A DNA stretch of 64,000 bases from Bugula neritina. Its lineage: Eukaryota; Bryozoa; Gymnolaemata; Cheilostomatida; Bugulidae. This document shows positions 40,616-52,181 of this stretch, piece after piece. Where the stretch lies: NCBI GenBank assembly GCA_964035545.1, contig OZ037771.1, forward strand, positions 6,800,690 through 6,864,689, given 5' to 3'. Below the pieces are notes generated by a model. That model was not told the origin of the DNA. It saw only the letters and a program-made list of their open reading frames with translations, and made no database searches. Position 1 is the first letter of the stretch, and the number at the start of each line of letters is the position of its first letter. A program made the position numbers and the translations under genes.

Positions 40616-41280
40616 TATGTAAAATATAGGTAACATATACTACTTTTCTCCCCTAAGCTACATTTCAATTTTCCTTCATATCCTAATACTGTTACTGAAA
40701 TACTCAAAGTGCTTTGACAATAAATCTAACTTGTTTTAAATGAGTTGCCCTCTTTCTATAGAACTCACTATGACAAGTTTATTTAAAGCCATCAGAAATG
40801 TAAGCAGTTATGTATTCATTAATGGTTTTTTACATTATGATTATGGTGTAGTTGTACCATATGCAGAAAAAAGTGGTCTTTTTCAACACAGGCCACATTA
40901 TAGATGCATCATGTGTTCAGAGGCATATGAAGTTTTGCGTGATTTGGACTCAAATATTGCATGTGTCATAATTCTCATGTGACCCTACGGCCTACCCTAA
41001 GGGTTAAACTTTAACATATCACCCTGACTCTAGCGTTCCTCTACTTTTCCTCCGTGCGTTGCGGTATTATTACGTTTTGTTCTTTGTATACAAGTGTGCG
41101 CGATGTAACTACAAGTTGACAAGTTCAAACTTTCGTGCACGCGTGTGGACTGGAGTTATCAGAATTAATGCTGAAAGTGAATGTGCTTTTAGTATGCCTA
41201 CCACGAAATTAGTTTGGTATCACCTTGCTTTCTGAACCCGTTTTAATCTAATATTTTCCATTGTTGATGCCTGGGTCAAT

Positions 41281-41960
41281 AATGAATAATATAAATCATA
41301 ATTATAATTAATATTGATCATATTGATATTTATTATGATTATGCTAATTCTGAAATTTGAAAATGAATTTGATATTGAATTTCATATTTATATTACTATT
41401 ATTACATTCAGTATTACTAGGTCTAGTGCAACTATTACTATTAGTATTACTATTAGTATTTACTTTTGTCGCTTCGAATTTCAGTCTTCGTGAAACCTAA
41501 ACTAAAAGTAAATATTATTTATAATTATATATTTATATTAATAATTATAATAATAATAATATTAAATAGTAAAATACTAATAGTAATAGTAATACTGATA
41601 CAGTGATATTCATAGTGGTACTTCAACTTGAAGACGAAAGTGAATTACTATTCAGTATTCAATATTCACCAAACTGAAACTAAAAGTAAATCAAATGCAA
41701 TAATATTATTATTACTATTAGTATTAGTGTTAGTATTAGTATTACAGTTACTATAACTATAAGTATAACTATTACACTTACAGTATGAGTATCAGTATCG
41801 CTATCACCGATAGCATCGGTTTGAGTATTGATATTACTATTAGTATTAGGCATACCATCACCATGACCCTCGCAGTCACACTCACTCTAACTACTATAGT
41901 GTTTTGATTGACTCATAGTCATAGTGATAGTGATGTAATAGTCATACTCGTACTCATAGT
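41281..41960. repeat. Cryptically simple sequence built on ATTACTATTAGT
   Basis: Irregular repeats of TATTACTATTAGTATT and of the complement AATACTAATAGTAATAG, in both orientations, with later TCATAGTCATAGTGATAG-like words. No gene is visible in it. It lies about 440 bp upstream of the RRM gene start. Confidence 0.65.
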
Positions 41961-42399
41961 AACTCTAAGTCTAAGTTATTATAATTATGTGTTCCTCTTT
42001 CACTTGTTTTATCTCTGTTTGCGTTGTTGTATGGTGACCGGTCAGTTGGAGTTTTCATTTTGGAGTAATTAATGTAATAAGTATACAACTAACTTATGAG
42101 CAAAATTTAGTAGTGGTTTATAATAGCTATTACTTCAAGTATGTCACCAAATTAAAGTTTAAATAAAAAATTAAAGCGCATCAATAAAAACCAATAATAC
42201 ATTCAATAGATTCTAGACATCATGAAGTAAATTATTGAATAATTATTTTGGAAAACTGTTGTGATTATAGAGTCAGCATCCTTTTTTAGTTTTATAATAA
42301 CTTAAATTTGATGAGTAATTAAGTAGAGCTGTTACTGTGACTTGTTGTTGGTTTATAAATCTTAGTCTTGGTGTTTTAGAAGTGCTATAAGCAGAGAAG

Positions 42400-45300
42400 A
42401 TGGGCAAAGCCTCGGACACTTCTGGACTGTACTCCATCTTTGTTGGAAACCTCAGCAAACAAACCACTAGGGTAACAAATTGATATTGATAATTGAAATT
42501 TTTTTTTCATAAGATTATAGTTATGCTAGGATTAGCTACATGTGTAGCTGTTACATTTACTGCACGTTATTTGTGATATATTTTTTCTATTTAGTCTTTG
42601 CTTTACTCCATGGCTCATCATCAACACACTGATCTATCGCTATATTAATGAGTCAACACCTAAACTTGATGTTATAACATTGGAAGTGAAAAGATTGGCT
42701 TGCTTGCTTTGCTATTAGTACAAATCATTTTTAGTTTTGGGATATCACAGTATGAAATAGGATAGATGAATATGAGTTCCAGTATTCGAACTCTAAAACA
42801 TATATTAGGTGATGACTTAGTTAGACTACTGCTAATATTATGTTTAATATGTCTTTTAATAATTATGATAGCATAAATGAAAAAAAAAACTGAAGGTTAG
42901 TTGAGATTTAAAGTTGACACACTTCCTTTATGCAGTATCAAAATATCCATATATCTCTTAGCTATCACCTACAAACTGAGTGAGAGTTGAAGCCCCAAGC
43001 AAATTATGTTAGTAATAACTTTTGTTCTTATATTGATGGCATTTTAGTTTGGCTCTGAAGTATGTGATATTATAAAACCAGTTGCATGCTATTCTTAGCT
43101 GCTGCAACACACAGCTTAATCGCTGAGCTGGCTTAAAAGTTCATAGTTTAAACTTTGAAATCAACTACATGTTTCAGTAACCAAACTCTACCCTATGGAT
43201 TTGCATAATATTTTTACAAACATCAAACTCAACTTATTTAAAACTCCTTTTTTGTAGTCGGAACTTGAAGCACTATTTGTCCAGTATGGAACTCCCAAAA
43301 AAGTGTATATTGCTGATTTGTGTTCACCTCTGCTACACACTTACGGGTTTGTTGATGGAGGTTATGTGTCAACATGATATTTTACATGCCTTCACCTCAG
43401 TGTATTACATGAAAATTGATATGTAATTTTGTTCCATAGTTTTGGTTTGTAGACAAATCTGAGTGAGCTTTTTTATGTAAAATTTACTCATGTGTTCATG
43501 TGGTGTACATGGGGCAGACAACTCCAATACTAGTATGCAAACCTCTCAATTATCCAAAGTTTAAGATCAACTTTCTTTAATAATTTGTCTGCTAACTTTA
43601 TCTTATGTTATGGTGCAGGTTTGTCAGATTTATTCTGAAAGAAAGTGCGATAAATGCGGTGACGGAAATGAATGGCTATGTACACAGAGGTATGAAGTTA
43701 CGAGTGGAAATCAGCAGCGAAAATCCTAAGAAGTTGATCTCCCCTGCAGATTCTGATTATTTCAGTTAGTTGTCAATTTAACAGCTGAAGTGTTAGGTGG
43801 AGGGCTAAACTTTCATTTTAAACGTTTTTTATTAATGGATTTCATACATTTCAAGAGATACGTCATAATAGACTTAAGAATATATCATTTAATAGGTGTA
43901 TAAGCCAATGGTAGACGTTACAGTGTGATACTTTGGGATGAGATAATGTATATATTCAAAAATAATAATTGAAATGTGGGTTCACTAAACATCTTGGTGT
44001 TGCTTTTAATGTAATAAATGTACTGCCAAAGTTTATTTTCTAATTCTAGCATGGGCAGTCAGTAGCAGCTGGGGGGATAACTTGTAGTGAGTTGCGAACT
44101 TATTCCAATAAATTGTGAATATTTAAGATAAAATTAAAGAAAGCAATTGCCTTCTCACCTTCTCTTGCTATCTTTGAGTTTAAGCTGTTGTTAGTAAAAT
44201 ATATATTTGATAGAAACAAAGAGACATTTTCTTGCTCAGGTTTTAGTGGTGCTAGCTCACAGCAAATGCTGTTAAGAAGTGTGCTTCTACATGTAGTTCT
44301 TAATACACTGGTTTAAAAACTAAACTGGGAGAATGTATTTCTCTAGTTTACTGGAAACAGGTGTGAAATGCCCTGCTATTCCATTTTAGGGGTATATAAT
44401 AATATAACTTCGTGATCGATGTGACTTTATGCAAGTTTTTTAAAAGTTACTTTATTTATTTAACAGAAGAAAGAAAGTTGAGAGAGGACCTGGAGAAGGA
44501 CCAGGCGAATTCAATGAAGCTGCTTGCTCTAAAACTAGCCGTGAGAAATCACAACCTTGACATAGCAGGTATCTGTCATAGACTCTGCGTGCTTGTTGTT
44601 TCCCACACTGATAATTCAAGTATGGGTATATAATTTATACTAAACAGCTGAGGAATTGCTAGGCGCAGCACTGAGTTGAGGATGACCAAGTGCAGTGATG
44701 CTCAACTGCTGCGCTAAGTGACCCCAACTCAGTGCTGCTCCAAGCGATTCCCAAACAGCTGTATGTATTGCTACCAGGAGCATATATCCAGACATCCTTA
44801 GCTCTGTAAAGTCTCAATTTGCGGTTGGCTCACTCAGTATTGATAAGCAGGCATCACATTAAATTCCTTATATTGTAGCAAAGGTAATGGTAAATTACAG
44901 GTACGTCAGTGTGGTAAGCCAGGCTTAGCTGTGCAAGTTGGCCATTTTGGAAATTATGTTACCTTAACATGGCAATACTGACCAGATTCTAGTTCCTGAA
45001 CTTTCTATGACTAAACCTGGTTTATAATGTGTGTCCGGCTTTTACCTAATTCCATATGATTTGGTCTGGCAGCTATAATCTTTATAATTTATCTTTTTAG
45101 CAATAGAGGTGTTTCTGCTGTTTTGCTATATATACTTGTTTACTATTATCATATATCGCTTCAACTGCAATTTCTCCTGGCTTCATCACATAATGTGGCT
45201 GCATGCCTTTCCAGAGCATTGAATACCAACTCTAAATGGGTGTCACAAGCTAGAGTTAACCAAACTGCACTATTAGTATTTAGTGTTCGCACCAGATATG

Positions 45301-48178
45301 TTCAAGTGATGAAGTTCATTCGTAGTCCCAATTTTTCTGGCATTCAACATAAAGCGGATGTTTTTAGGACACTAATATATTTTAAAGGCTTATGATGTAT
45401 AGGATTTTGACAATAGTGTAACAATGTTGAGTATAGGAGAGAGAATGCTTACATGTGAAATTTTATCTATTCAACCAAAACCTGATTCCCCTTCAGTATG
45501 CTGCCTTATTACTGTCTGCACAACCAGATTGTAGTTTTTTAGTTGATTAAATTTGAAGATTCCAAGATAATAAATTTGCTTACTAATTTTCCTACACCAA
45601 CAGAATGTTGTTTTCATGTGCCCTATATATTGCTTTCTGCACACTGCTTTGCTGTGTGATGTTAATCTTCAACCAACATTGATTTTGCATGTCTTGAGTG
45701 TGATTTGCTAGTGGTCTGTTTATACCCTGGAATATGTTTGAATTTACGTAAGGCTAGCCTCAACAGGTTCAATAATGTCAGCTGAAATATGCTACAATAT
45801 CATTATATCTTCTACAATACCATTATATCTTCTACAATACCATATCTTCTACAATACCATTATATCTTCTACATTATCATTATATCTTCTACAATATCAT
45901 TATATCTGCTACATTATCATTATATCTTCTACAATATCATTATATCTGCTACAATATCATTATATCTTCTACAATATCATGTCTGCTACAATATCATTAT
46001 ATCTACTACAATACCATTATATCTAATACAATACCATTATATCTGCTACAATATCATTATATCTGCTACAATACCATTATATCTTCTACAATATCATTAT
46101 ATCTGCTACAATACCATTATATCTGCTACAATATCATTATATCTGCTACAATACCATTATATCTGCTACAATGCCATTATATCTGCTACAATACCATTAT
46201 ATCTGCTACATTTGTAATGTTATTACAGATCACCCGTCAGTTAATTGCAATGAGCTGATCTCAAAACTTGCCACAATGAAAGTGAAGCTGCCAGCTGTCG
46301 TTCGAGCTGACTTCAAATCCAGTGATGCCTCACTACTGAAGGAGCTGCCGGAGACCTGGTCAGACGCTGCTGCAAGGTACAAACTAAATGCTGACGAACC
46401 AACAGATCAGCCCTTCAGTGTGTCTGCTTATCATTTCCGCAGTTTACTGAGTAAATGAGAAGGCAACTCTTTACATAATTCTACATTTTGTGTTTTGTAG
46501 AAAACCTCTGGGCCAGTTTGAAGAGATGTCCTCTTATGGCATACCCTGGCTGCAGTCCCTCTCCCTGGCATCGTCTGGCGAGTTACATTCAGTTCCTGCT
46601 GCCAGTTCACTGCAACCGGTGAAACAAACTAACACTGCTGACCCTTCACTTGTCGCTAAGGTAATGTTCTCACAGCAGGTGGTGTTTGTATGCATGGGTT
46701 AAGGCAGCCGTTTGTAGGGAATCTGTTACACCAAAAAAGCAGTTTTTGTTTTGGTGTGGAAATCAGCACCTCTTCAGATTATCTAAGTGAGACCAAAATC
46801 ACGTTCTGGGAACTCTTTCTCTCTATGATAGATCACAGGGTAGGCTGACAGAAGTACCTGGCTAATATGTGACAGTAAAGTAATACACAGATCAGCAATA
46901 GAATAATCTGTAGCCCAGCACTACTGGTATACATATCTTACTTACATACTGTTGGTTCTTATAGTTCGCCCAGCACAATCATGCTGTACCACTTCATGCT
47001 CGGAAAGTACCACCAAGTCACCATAAAGTACCACCAAGTCACCGTGAAGTACCACCAAGTCACTATAAAGTACCGCCAAGTCACCATAAAGTACCACCAA
47101 GTCACCGTGAAGTACCACCAAGTCACTATAAAGTACCGCCAAGTCACCATAAAGTACCACCAAGTCACCATGAAGTACCACCAAATCACCATAAAGTACC
47201 ACCAAGTCACCATGAAGTACCACCAAGTCACCATAAAGTACCACCAACTGACCACAGTATTCCAGATATATTAATGGACCACCAGTCACCTTCTACTAGT
47301 GGTATGCTTGTTTATACCCACAACATACTTGTGTCACTGTTTCTAGTGTATTGTTCTATATAGTGTAGTGAAATACAGTAGTTGGTGGTTTTCATGCAAT
47401 TATTTGTTATTGCATTCAATTATTGTTTTTAAGATTTGTGTATGTTTTATGCCCCTTGACTTTGTCAGCCATGAATATTCAGTAGAGAGACAGTGTAATG
47501 GGAAAGGGGGTATCTGTAGGCCCCTCTTGTGTCTCTGCTGTTGGAAAGTATACTATTTGCCAGTGGGGTGGGCCTATTACCTAGCCATGTATGTCAGGTG
47601 TTGGTGTAACATATCTGTGTGCTGCAGGTTATTTCTCCAGCTGCGGTGATTTATCTGAGCTGTCGTGCATCTCGCCATCACCCTCGACATCTCCCCTCTC
47701 TAAGTCAGCAGTGCAGGTGGAGAAACTGAACCCCTGTTCTATTGTCTGTCCCCCTCCACTCCCTGCCTCTTCACACAGGAGACCACAAGGCAGTTTCAGT
47801 CAGCTACCAGGACCACCCATGATGCCCGACACATTAGGTGAGCCGGCTGAACTTGGTGCTTGTGGCCAGCTGATTAGGCAGAGACATAACTGGAAAACTG
47901 ATCCCCAACAAGCTTGGCGTAGACCAAATACTCAGGGGCAAAATAACCAAGGGCCAAACAGCCATGGACAAGATAATTGGGGCCCGTGCTATAAAAGTAC
48001 AGATGCAGGATATTTCAGTGATTCATACAATACTTCTGGTCAGGGCAGACCGTTAACTCAGCCCTTCAATTGTACACCTACACCAGTAAGGTTCTACCCA
48101 AATCATTCTAGTCCTTTCAACAGACCTAGTACAACTATGAAGGTGCCAAAAGCAGCTGATGCTAAGGGTAATAATTAA
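42400..48178 (+). CDS. RRM RNA-binding protein with heptapeptide-repeat exon
   Basis: Eight exons, plus strand: 42400-42471, 43258-43346, 43619-43764, 44467-44568, 46229-46376, 46501-46660, 46965-47301, 47628-48178. Phases agree (0,2,1,1,2,0,1), giving 534 residues. Exon 7 could instead start at 46974, also in frame. Residues about 11-85 form an RNA recognition motif: RNP2 is IFVGNL (13-18) and RNP1 is TYGFVRFI (52-59), both with their aromatic contact residues. A charged helical segment follows (KERKLREDLEKDQ). Residues 253-336 are twelve tandem heptapeptides of type KVPPSHH. The C-terminal 180 residues are Ser, Pro, Gln and Asn rich and look disordered. I do not recognise the orthologue. 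RNA binding is supported by the RRM; cellular role is unknown. Introns 1 (42472-43257), 4 (44569-46228), 3 and 7 exceed 300 bp. Intron 4 holds a hairpin element and a minisatellite; the others show nothing notable. Confidence 0.85.
44645..44761. mobile_element. Short foldback (hairpin) element
   Basis: An imperfect inverted repeat starts CAGCTGaGGAATTGCTaGG and ends with its near complement before CAGCTG. The central core GCAGCACTGAGTTG / CAACTCAGTGCTGC is perfect. It is 117 bp long, has no coding capacity and lies in intron 4 of the RRM gene. It resembles a small MITE. No target duplication is clear. Confidence 0.55.
45787..46210 (+). repeat. Intronic 20-bp minisatellite, about 21 units
   Basis: Tandem units of about 20 bp, alternating TATCTTCTACAATATCATTA-like variants, fill the last part of intron 4 of the RRM gene. 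The array ends 18 bases before the exon 5 acceptor AG at 46228. One unit is shortened near 45975 and another near 45840. Because the array is rich in TTCTAC and CTAAT-like words it may hold many possible branch points. Confidence 0.9.
47004..47255 (+). repeat. Coding 21-bp minisatellite, 12 units (KVPPSHH heptapeptides)
   Basis: Twelve units of 21 bp lie in exon 7 of the RRM gene. In the spliced frame they read K/E-V-P-P-S-H-H/R/Y. Units 2-4 are repeated as units 5-7 without change, a 63-bp higher-order duplication. Units 9 and 12 carry the replacements PPNH and PPTDH. The array is open in other frames on both strands too, so ORF length alone does not show the frame; splice phase does. Confidence 0.85.
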
Positions 48179-48828
48179 ATGCTAGTATCTTTTGAATGTA
48201 AAAAATTATTTTCCTACCTTGCATCAGTGTCTCATGTACAGTATACATACTCGGCCAATGTGCAGTACATCCTAGAGTTATTCTGTGCGTTATTGCGATT
48301 ATCAAAATTTCCTTCGTGAGGCTGCTTTGTAAATGTATTGCAAGTGAGCATATTGTGGATATTTTAGCTCCTTGTGGCCGGGGATATAAGATACTTCAAA
48401 CTCTTATGAATTAATATGATTGGATGATCAAGAGTAAGCGGAAGGATTCCCTGAAACTATGCATCAGATGGGCCTACAACTCCGCACCTCATTAAACTGG
48501 ATCTCAATATTTTGTAAATACGAGTTAGCCCTGATTGGATGACCTCTGTCACCATGGCAACTCAACATGTTCTTCCTTCAAGATGTGTACAAAAGGATCA
48601 AAGCAGTTTGTAAATTTTAATATTACCTGTAAAAAGTACTTCAAAGGTTTTTTGTGTGAAACTTACATGGTGTAAAAAAATGCACTGTTCTTAGCAGTTG
48701 CCGAATGCCTTTATAGTACCATATAGTAATATATTTAATTTTATGTTCAGTTAGTATAGAATTATAATAATAATTTTTTATTTCTAGTTAGTATAGAGTT
48801 ATTTTCATGTATCGCTTGTTTTTTTGCT

Positions 48829-48834
48829 AATAAA
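48829..48834 (+). terminator. Poly(A) signal of the RRM gene
   Basis: AATAAA follows a T-rich stretch about 650 bases after the stop codon. No earlier canonical AATAAA was seen after the stop, so this is the best candidate 3' end. Confidence 0.5.
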
Positions 48835-49147
48835 GATTCAAAATAGTAAAATGAATTTCTATTGATACTAGAGAGTCTGGTATAAGTCACATGGTAACTA
48901 GAAACCTCTTTTTAGGTTTGCATAGCTTAGTAATCCCAACAACTTGCTGTATTTAAACCCAGTACAGACATACAAAGGCTCTATTTTTTCCGCATTCAAG
49001 GTTTTAGGATTGTCATTAACATAACATAGGATACTCTCCCCATTTTAGTATTTGAAATTTAAAAAGTGTTTGGCATTAATTGCACCTAATAGCTGTATGC
49101 ATTGACTCGGAAGATGAAAATTACCATGACCCGTATAGCAACTCTGG

Positions 49148-49598
49148 CTGCAATGTACACAGGTGGTGTGTCTGCAATGTACACAGGTGGTGTGTCTGCA
49201 GTGTACGCAGGTGGTGTGTCTGCAATATACACAGGTGGTGTGTCTGCAGTGTACACAGGTGGTGTGTCTGCAGTGTACACAGGTAGTGTGTCTGCAGTGT
49301 ACACAGGTGGTGTGTCTGCAGTGTACACAGGTGGTGTGTCTGCAATATACACAGGTGGTGTGTCTGCAATGTACACAGGTGGTGTGTCTGCAATATACAC
49401 AGGTGGTGTGTCTGCAATGTACACAGTACACAGGTGGTGCGTCTGCAATGTACACAGGTGGTGTGTCTGCAGTGTACGCAGGTGGTGTGTCTGCAATGTA
49501 CACAGGTGGAGTGTCTGCAATGTACGCAGGTGGTGTGTCTGCAATGTACGCAGGTGGTGTGTCTGCAATATACACAGGTGGAGTGTCTGCAATATACA
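49148..49598. repeat. 24-bp VNTR, about 19 units
   Basis: Tandem 24-bp units of type AATGTACACAGGTGGTGTGT plus CTGC. Variants include TACGCAGG, ATATACACAGG, AGGTAGTG and AGGTGGAG. One unit near 49425 has an extra 8 bases (TACACAGT repeated). The unit length is a multiple of three and has no stop in several frames, so long ORFs appear on both strands. It sits 970 bases after the RRM stop and beyond its poly(A) signal, with no splice context, so I treat it as non-coding. Confidence 0.9.
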
Positions 49599-49778
49599 TG
49601 GCCTTCAACATATCCCAAACCATAACACAACTATTTTTGTAGATATTAAAGCTGCTCGATAATAAGCTTCTAATTATTTTCCTATTTTTATCAAAGGAAA
49701 GACAACTTCATAATTAGCATGCTAAGAACATAAATACAGTCTGTAATCACAGTGATAAAGAACAATGTGTTTATTTAG

Positions 49779-50132
49779 AGTAAGCCTAGGGCCACACGGT
49801 GCGTATTTTCGCATGCGAAAATTGAAATCACAAATAGCAAAGGTGTCCACTGTAGCGTCAGTGATGCGTGATAAATAAAGCTTTCATTTTTAAATCGCAC
49901 TCGCTTTCAATAGAACGCAATTTGCTGGAATGTAGCACTAAACTAAAGAAATTGGGCTCGCTGAATAGCTACCAGCCAATTAGGTGACGATGACAGAGAC
50001 GATTCGCACTTGTCGCTCAGCATTTTCAACGCAAGTGCGAACGTTTTCTCAACGCGCACAGTGGACACCTTTGCTACTTGTGATTTCAATTTTCGCATGC
50101 GAAAATACGCACCGTGTGGCCCTAGGCTTACT
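49779..50132. mobile_element. Foldback/MITE element with 75-bp inverted arms
   Basis: The left arm 49779-49853 and right arm 50058-50132 are reverse complements with a single mismatch (AAATAGC against AAGTAGC). Each starts AGTAAGCCTAGGGCCACACG and contains the palindrome TTTTCGCATGCGAAAA. The 204-bp centre has no ORF of note. This is the structure of a non-autonomous DNA transposon mobilised in trans. The near-identity of the arms suggests recent insertion or arm conversion. I could not fix a target-site duplication and do not assign a superfamily. Confidence 0.8.
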
Positions 50133-51071
50133 TGTCAGCCGATAGTTTATTCTGGTCGAGTTGAACAATATATTGTTGTCTGTCACAGATTGAGAATGAC
50201 TGCCAGATTATGACATAGGAAATAAGGCATGCAATGCACTAAGTCCACATCACGGCTACACAGCCATCCTGTTTACTAGTTATTATAATATTATTACTAA
50301 TAAAGGTACCTACAATATGGGTGCAAAGGATACCCTGTCATTCCAAGTAGTTGCTTACAGCATTCAACATAACTTAACTTGCAAAGTTAGCTACTGTGTA
50401 ATGGTGACAAGTATATAAGCAACAAGTCCGGGGAAAAAACCGATAGCCAAAACAGTAGAATTGCAACCTGCATAATCGAAAGAAGCATTTTGAATGGTTT
50501 TATGTGCGTTTTTGATGTACTTTTATTGTCAGTTCAGCCTGCAATAAGACCAGGATATGTTAGTTTTTCTGTAATGCAAATCACTGCCCAGAAAATCTAC
50601 ATTTACAATATAAAACCCTACAGTGATATCCTAAAACCTCTAACAACTTCATAAACAAAATTTGAGCGAAGCAAACAATCTGAGATTCTGAAAAAACTCA
50701 GTTGATATCTCGCTAAAAAAAGTCATAATGAAAAAGTATAAGCCAATGTTTCTATTGGATAGGCAGTAGCCATTTATACAGGTAACATATTTGCCCAGTG
50801 TCAACAATAAGAATCTAATGAATGGTTTTATCAAGTATTATTATTGTACATGAGAAATAGTAATATGCTGGTAGGTGTAATACTGCCTAGACACATTGTA
50901 GAAATACTATATGTCTCTATAAGTGGCTATGCACATACAAAGACATATAGCAAGAGTTACAGGTTACACTTTCTGTGTGCTGGTGTTTTGACTATAATGT
51001 AAGTACTTCTACTATAATAATGCAAGTTCTTTAATTATAATACTTTAAGTACCTGTGACTATACTACACAA

Positions 51072-51260
51072 AGCTTATAATCACTTCTCCTGTGAGACCC
51101 ACTGATGGAAAGGGGCTAAGGACTTATTCAAGTGTGACACAGGAGCAATTATGACTAGATGCTCTTTCTAACATCACCAATGGTCTTTACTTGGGATCGG
51201 AACCCATGACTTCGGGTTGGTAATAAGCCAAACACTCTAACCCCTAGACCACGGCTAGTT
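51072..51260 (-). mobile_element. tRNA-derived SINE, intergenic copy
   Basis: Minus-strand copy of the same family: CTAGATGCTCTTTCTAACAT is the complement of the body block, ending at the tRNA-like head CCCCTAGACCACGGC. It lies between the RRM and TMEM121-like genes. Confidence 0.8.
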
Positions 51261-51305
51261 TCTTGCGATTATAAAACGGTAAATAATTTTTAATACTATA
51301 ATGTA

Positions 51306-51420
51306 GGGGGCCAGTGAGGTGCAGTGGTAAAAGAATTGGTCTCCTGAGGTTTATGCCATGGGTTTGAATCCCAACAGGATAGTTGGTAACATTAAACTAT
51401 GACCTATAGTAAGGAAGCTC
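51306..51420 (+). mobile_element. Second tRNA-like SINE type, intergenic
   Basis: GCCAGTGAGGTGCAGTGGTA (A-box region) and CATGGGTTTGAATCCCAACA (B-box region) spaced as in a tRNA head. The body (GTTGGTAACATTAAACTATG) differs from the main SINE family here. Confidence 0.5.
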
Positions 51421-52181
51421 TTAATGTCATTAATTTGGTCTTTTACAGGAATGGATACTTTGAACAAATCTTAGTTCCTTTGACTATAATGTGATTATTT
51501 CTACTTTTATAAGTAATTCCATGACTGAAGGCTGTATAAATAGTCTTTGGTGGTCAGAAGTAAATATAAATAAAAAACTCTGTAATTCATCATGACTATG
51601 ACAATTACCAATTAGAAAATTCACAGTAGATCATTAACAATTAACGAATAAAAATTGACATTGAGCAATTGACTTAATTAAATTCAGCTGTTGATTACTC
51701 ATTAGCAGTTGAATAACTTTTATTAGCGAAGCTCATTATACAATAAACACACATGCATAAATATTTTAAAGTCTCCATTCCAAGCTCATATATGATGCAA
51801 TACTATACATAAATTTTGTTTAAGTTCTCTGCTCTCTTAAATTACTTTTACTAGCAATAATTGACTTGAAGTTACAGAATACGACATTAACAATTCTCCA
51901 GTAATAATGAGATTGAACACACCAATGGCGTTGGTATTCGAAAGGTCAAAGCAGGGTGAGAAACTGTCCAATGATCTGCCAAAGCGCAGTGTAAAAGTTG
52001 AAGCATGAACTACCCCACACCAGAGTAAATGAACCTTTGTCGCAGTAGCACTTCGGTTCAACCGATCAGCTTAATTTAAGCACTTTTGTCAGCCGCTTTT
52101 AATAACAACAGGCAGCACCACAAAACATAGGAATTGGGCTGTAAGAGTAATAGAAACCTGTAGCACTTTGAACGTCAAAAA

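Larger units (their letters stand above)
39063..42399. other. Intergenic between Ly6-like and RRM genes
   Basis: Divergent promoters are expected at the two ends. It holds a SINE-like relic, TA tracts and the simple region at 41281-41960. An 80-residue plus-strand ORF at 40740-40982 shows no recognised motif and I do not call it a gene. Confidence 0.5.
50133..52181. other. Intergenic between foldback element and TMEM121-like gene
   Basis: Contains a minus-strand SINE (51072-51260) and a tRNA-like repeat (51306-51420). Otherwise AT-rich with no supported gene. The TMEM121-like promoter should lie in the last few hundred bases; the sequence just before the ATG (AAAAAATGG) is acceptable for initiation. 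Confidence 0.5.

Noticed and set aside
40740-40982. 80-residue ORF MSCPLSIELTMTSLF
   Set aside because: No recognised motif, no neighbouring exons, and a length expected by chance in this much sequence.
45775-46217. Long plus-strand ORFs of YHYIFYNT-type repeats
   Set aside because: They are translations of the intronic 20-bp minisatellite. The flanking exons splice around them in phase.
46377-46458. Read-through of RRM exon 5 ending at the TGA at 46458 as an alternative C-terminus
   Set aside because: The donor at 46377 and the acceptor at 46500 keep phase with a long conserved-looking continuation. Retention is possible but unsupported.
46942-47289. Minus-strand 115-residue ORF and plus-strand MLYHFMLGKYHQVT ORF over the 21-bp array
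   Set aside because: Shadows of the real coding frame, which is fixed by the splice phases of the RRM gene.
49148-49598. CRISPR-like repeat array
   Set aside because: Units are contiguous with no spacers, and the DNA is eukaryotic.
49102-49662. 186-residue plus-strand ORF across the 24-bp VNTR, and its minus-strand counterparts
   Set aside because: Open frames arise because the unit length is a multiple of three and stop-free. There is no splice or family support, and all frames look alike.
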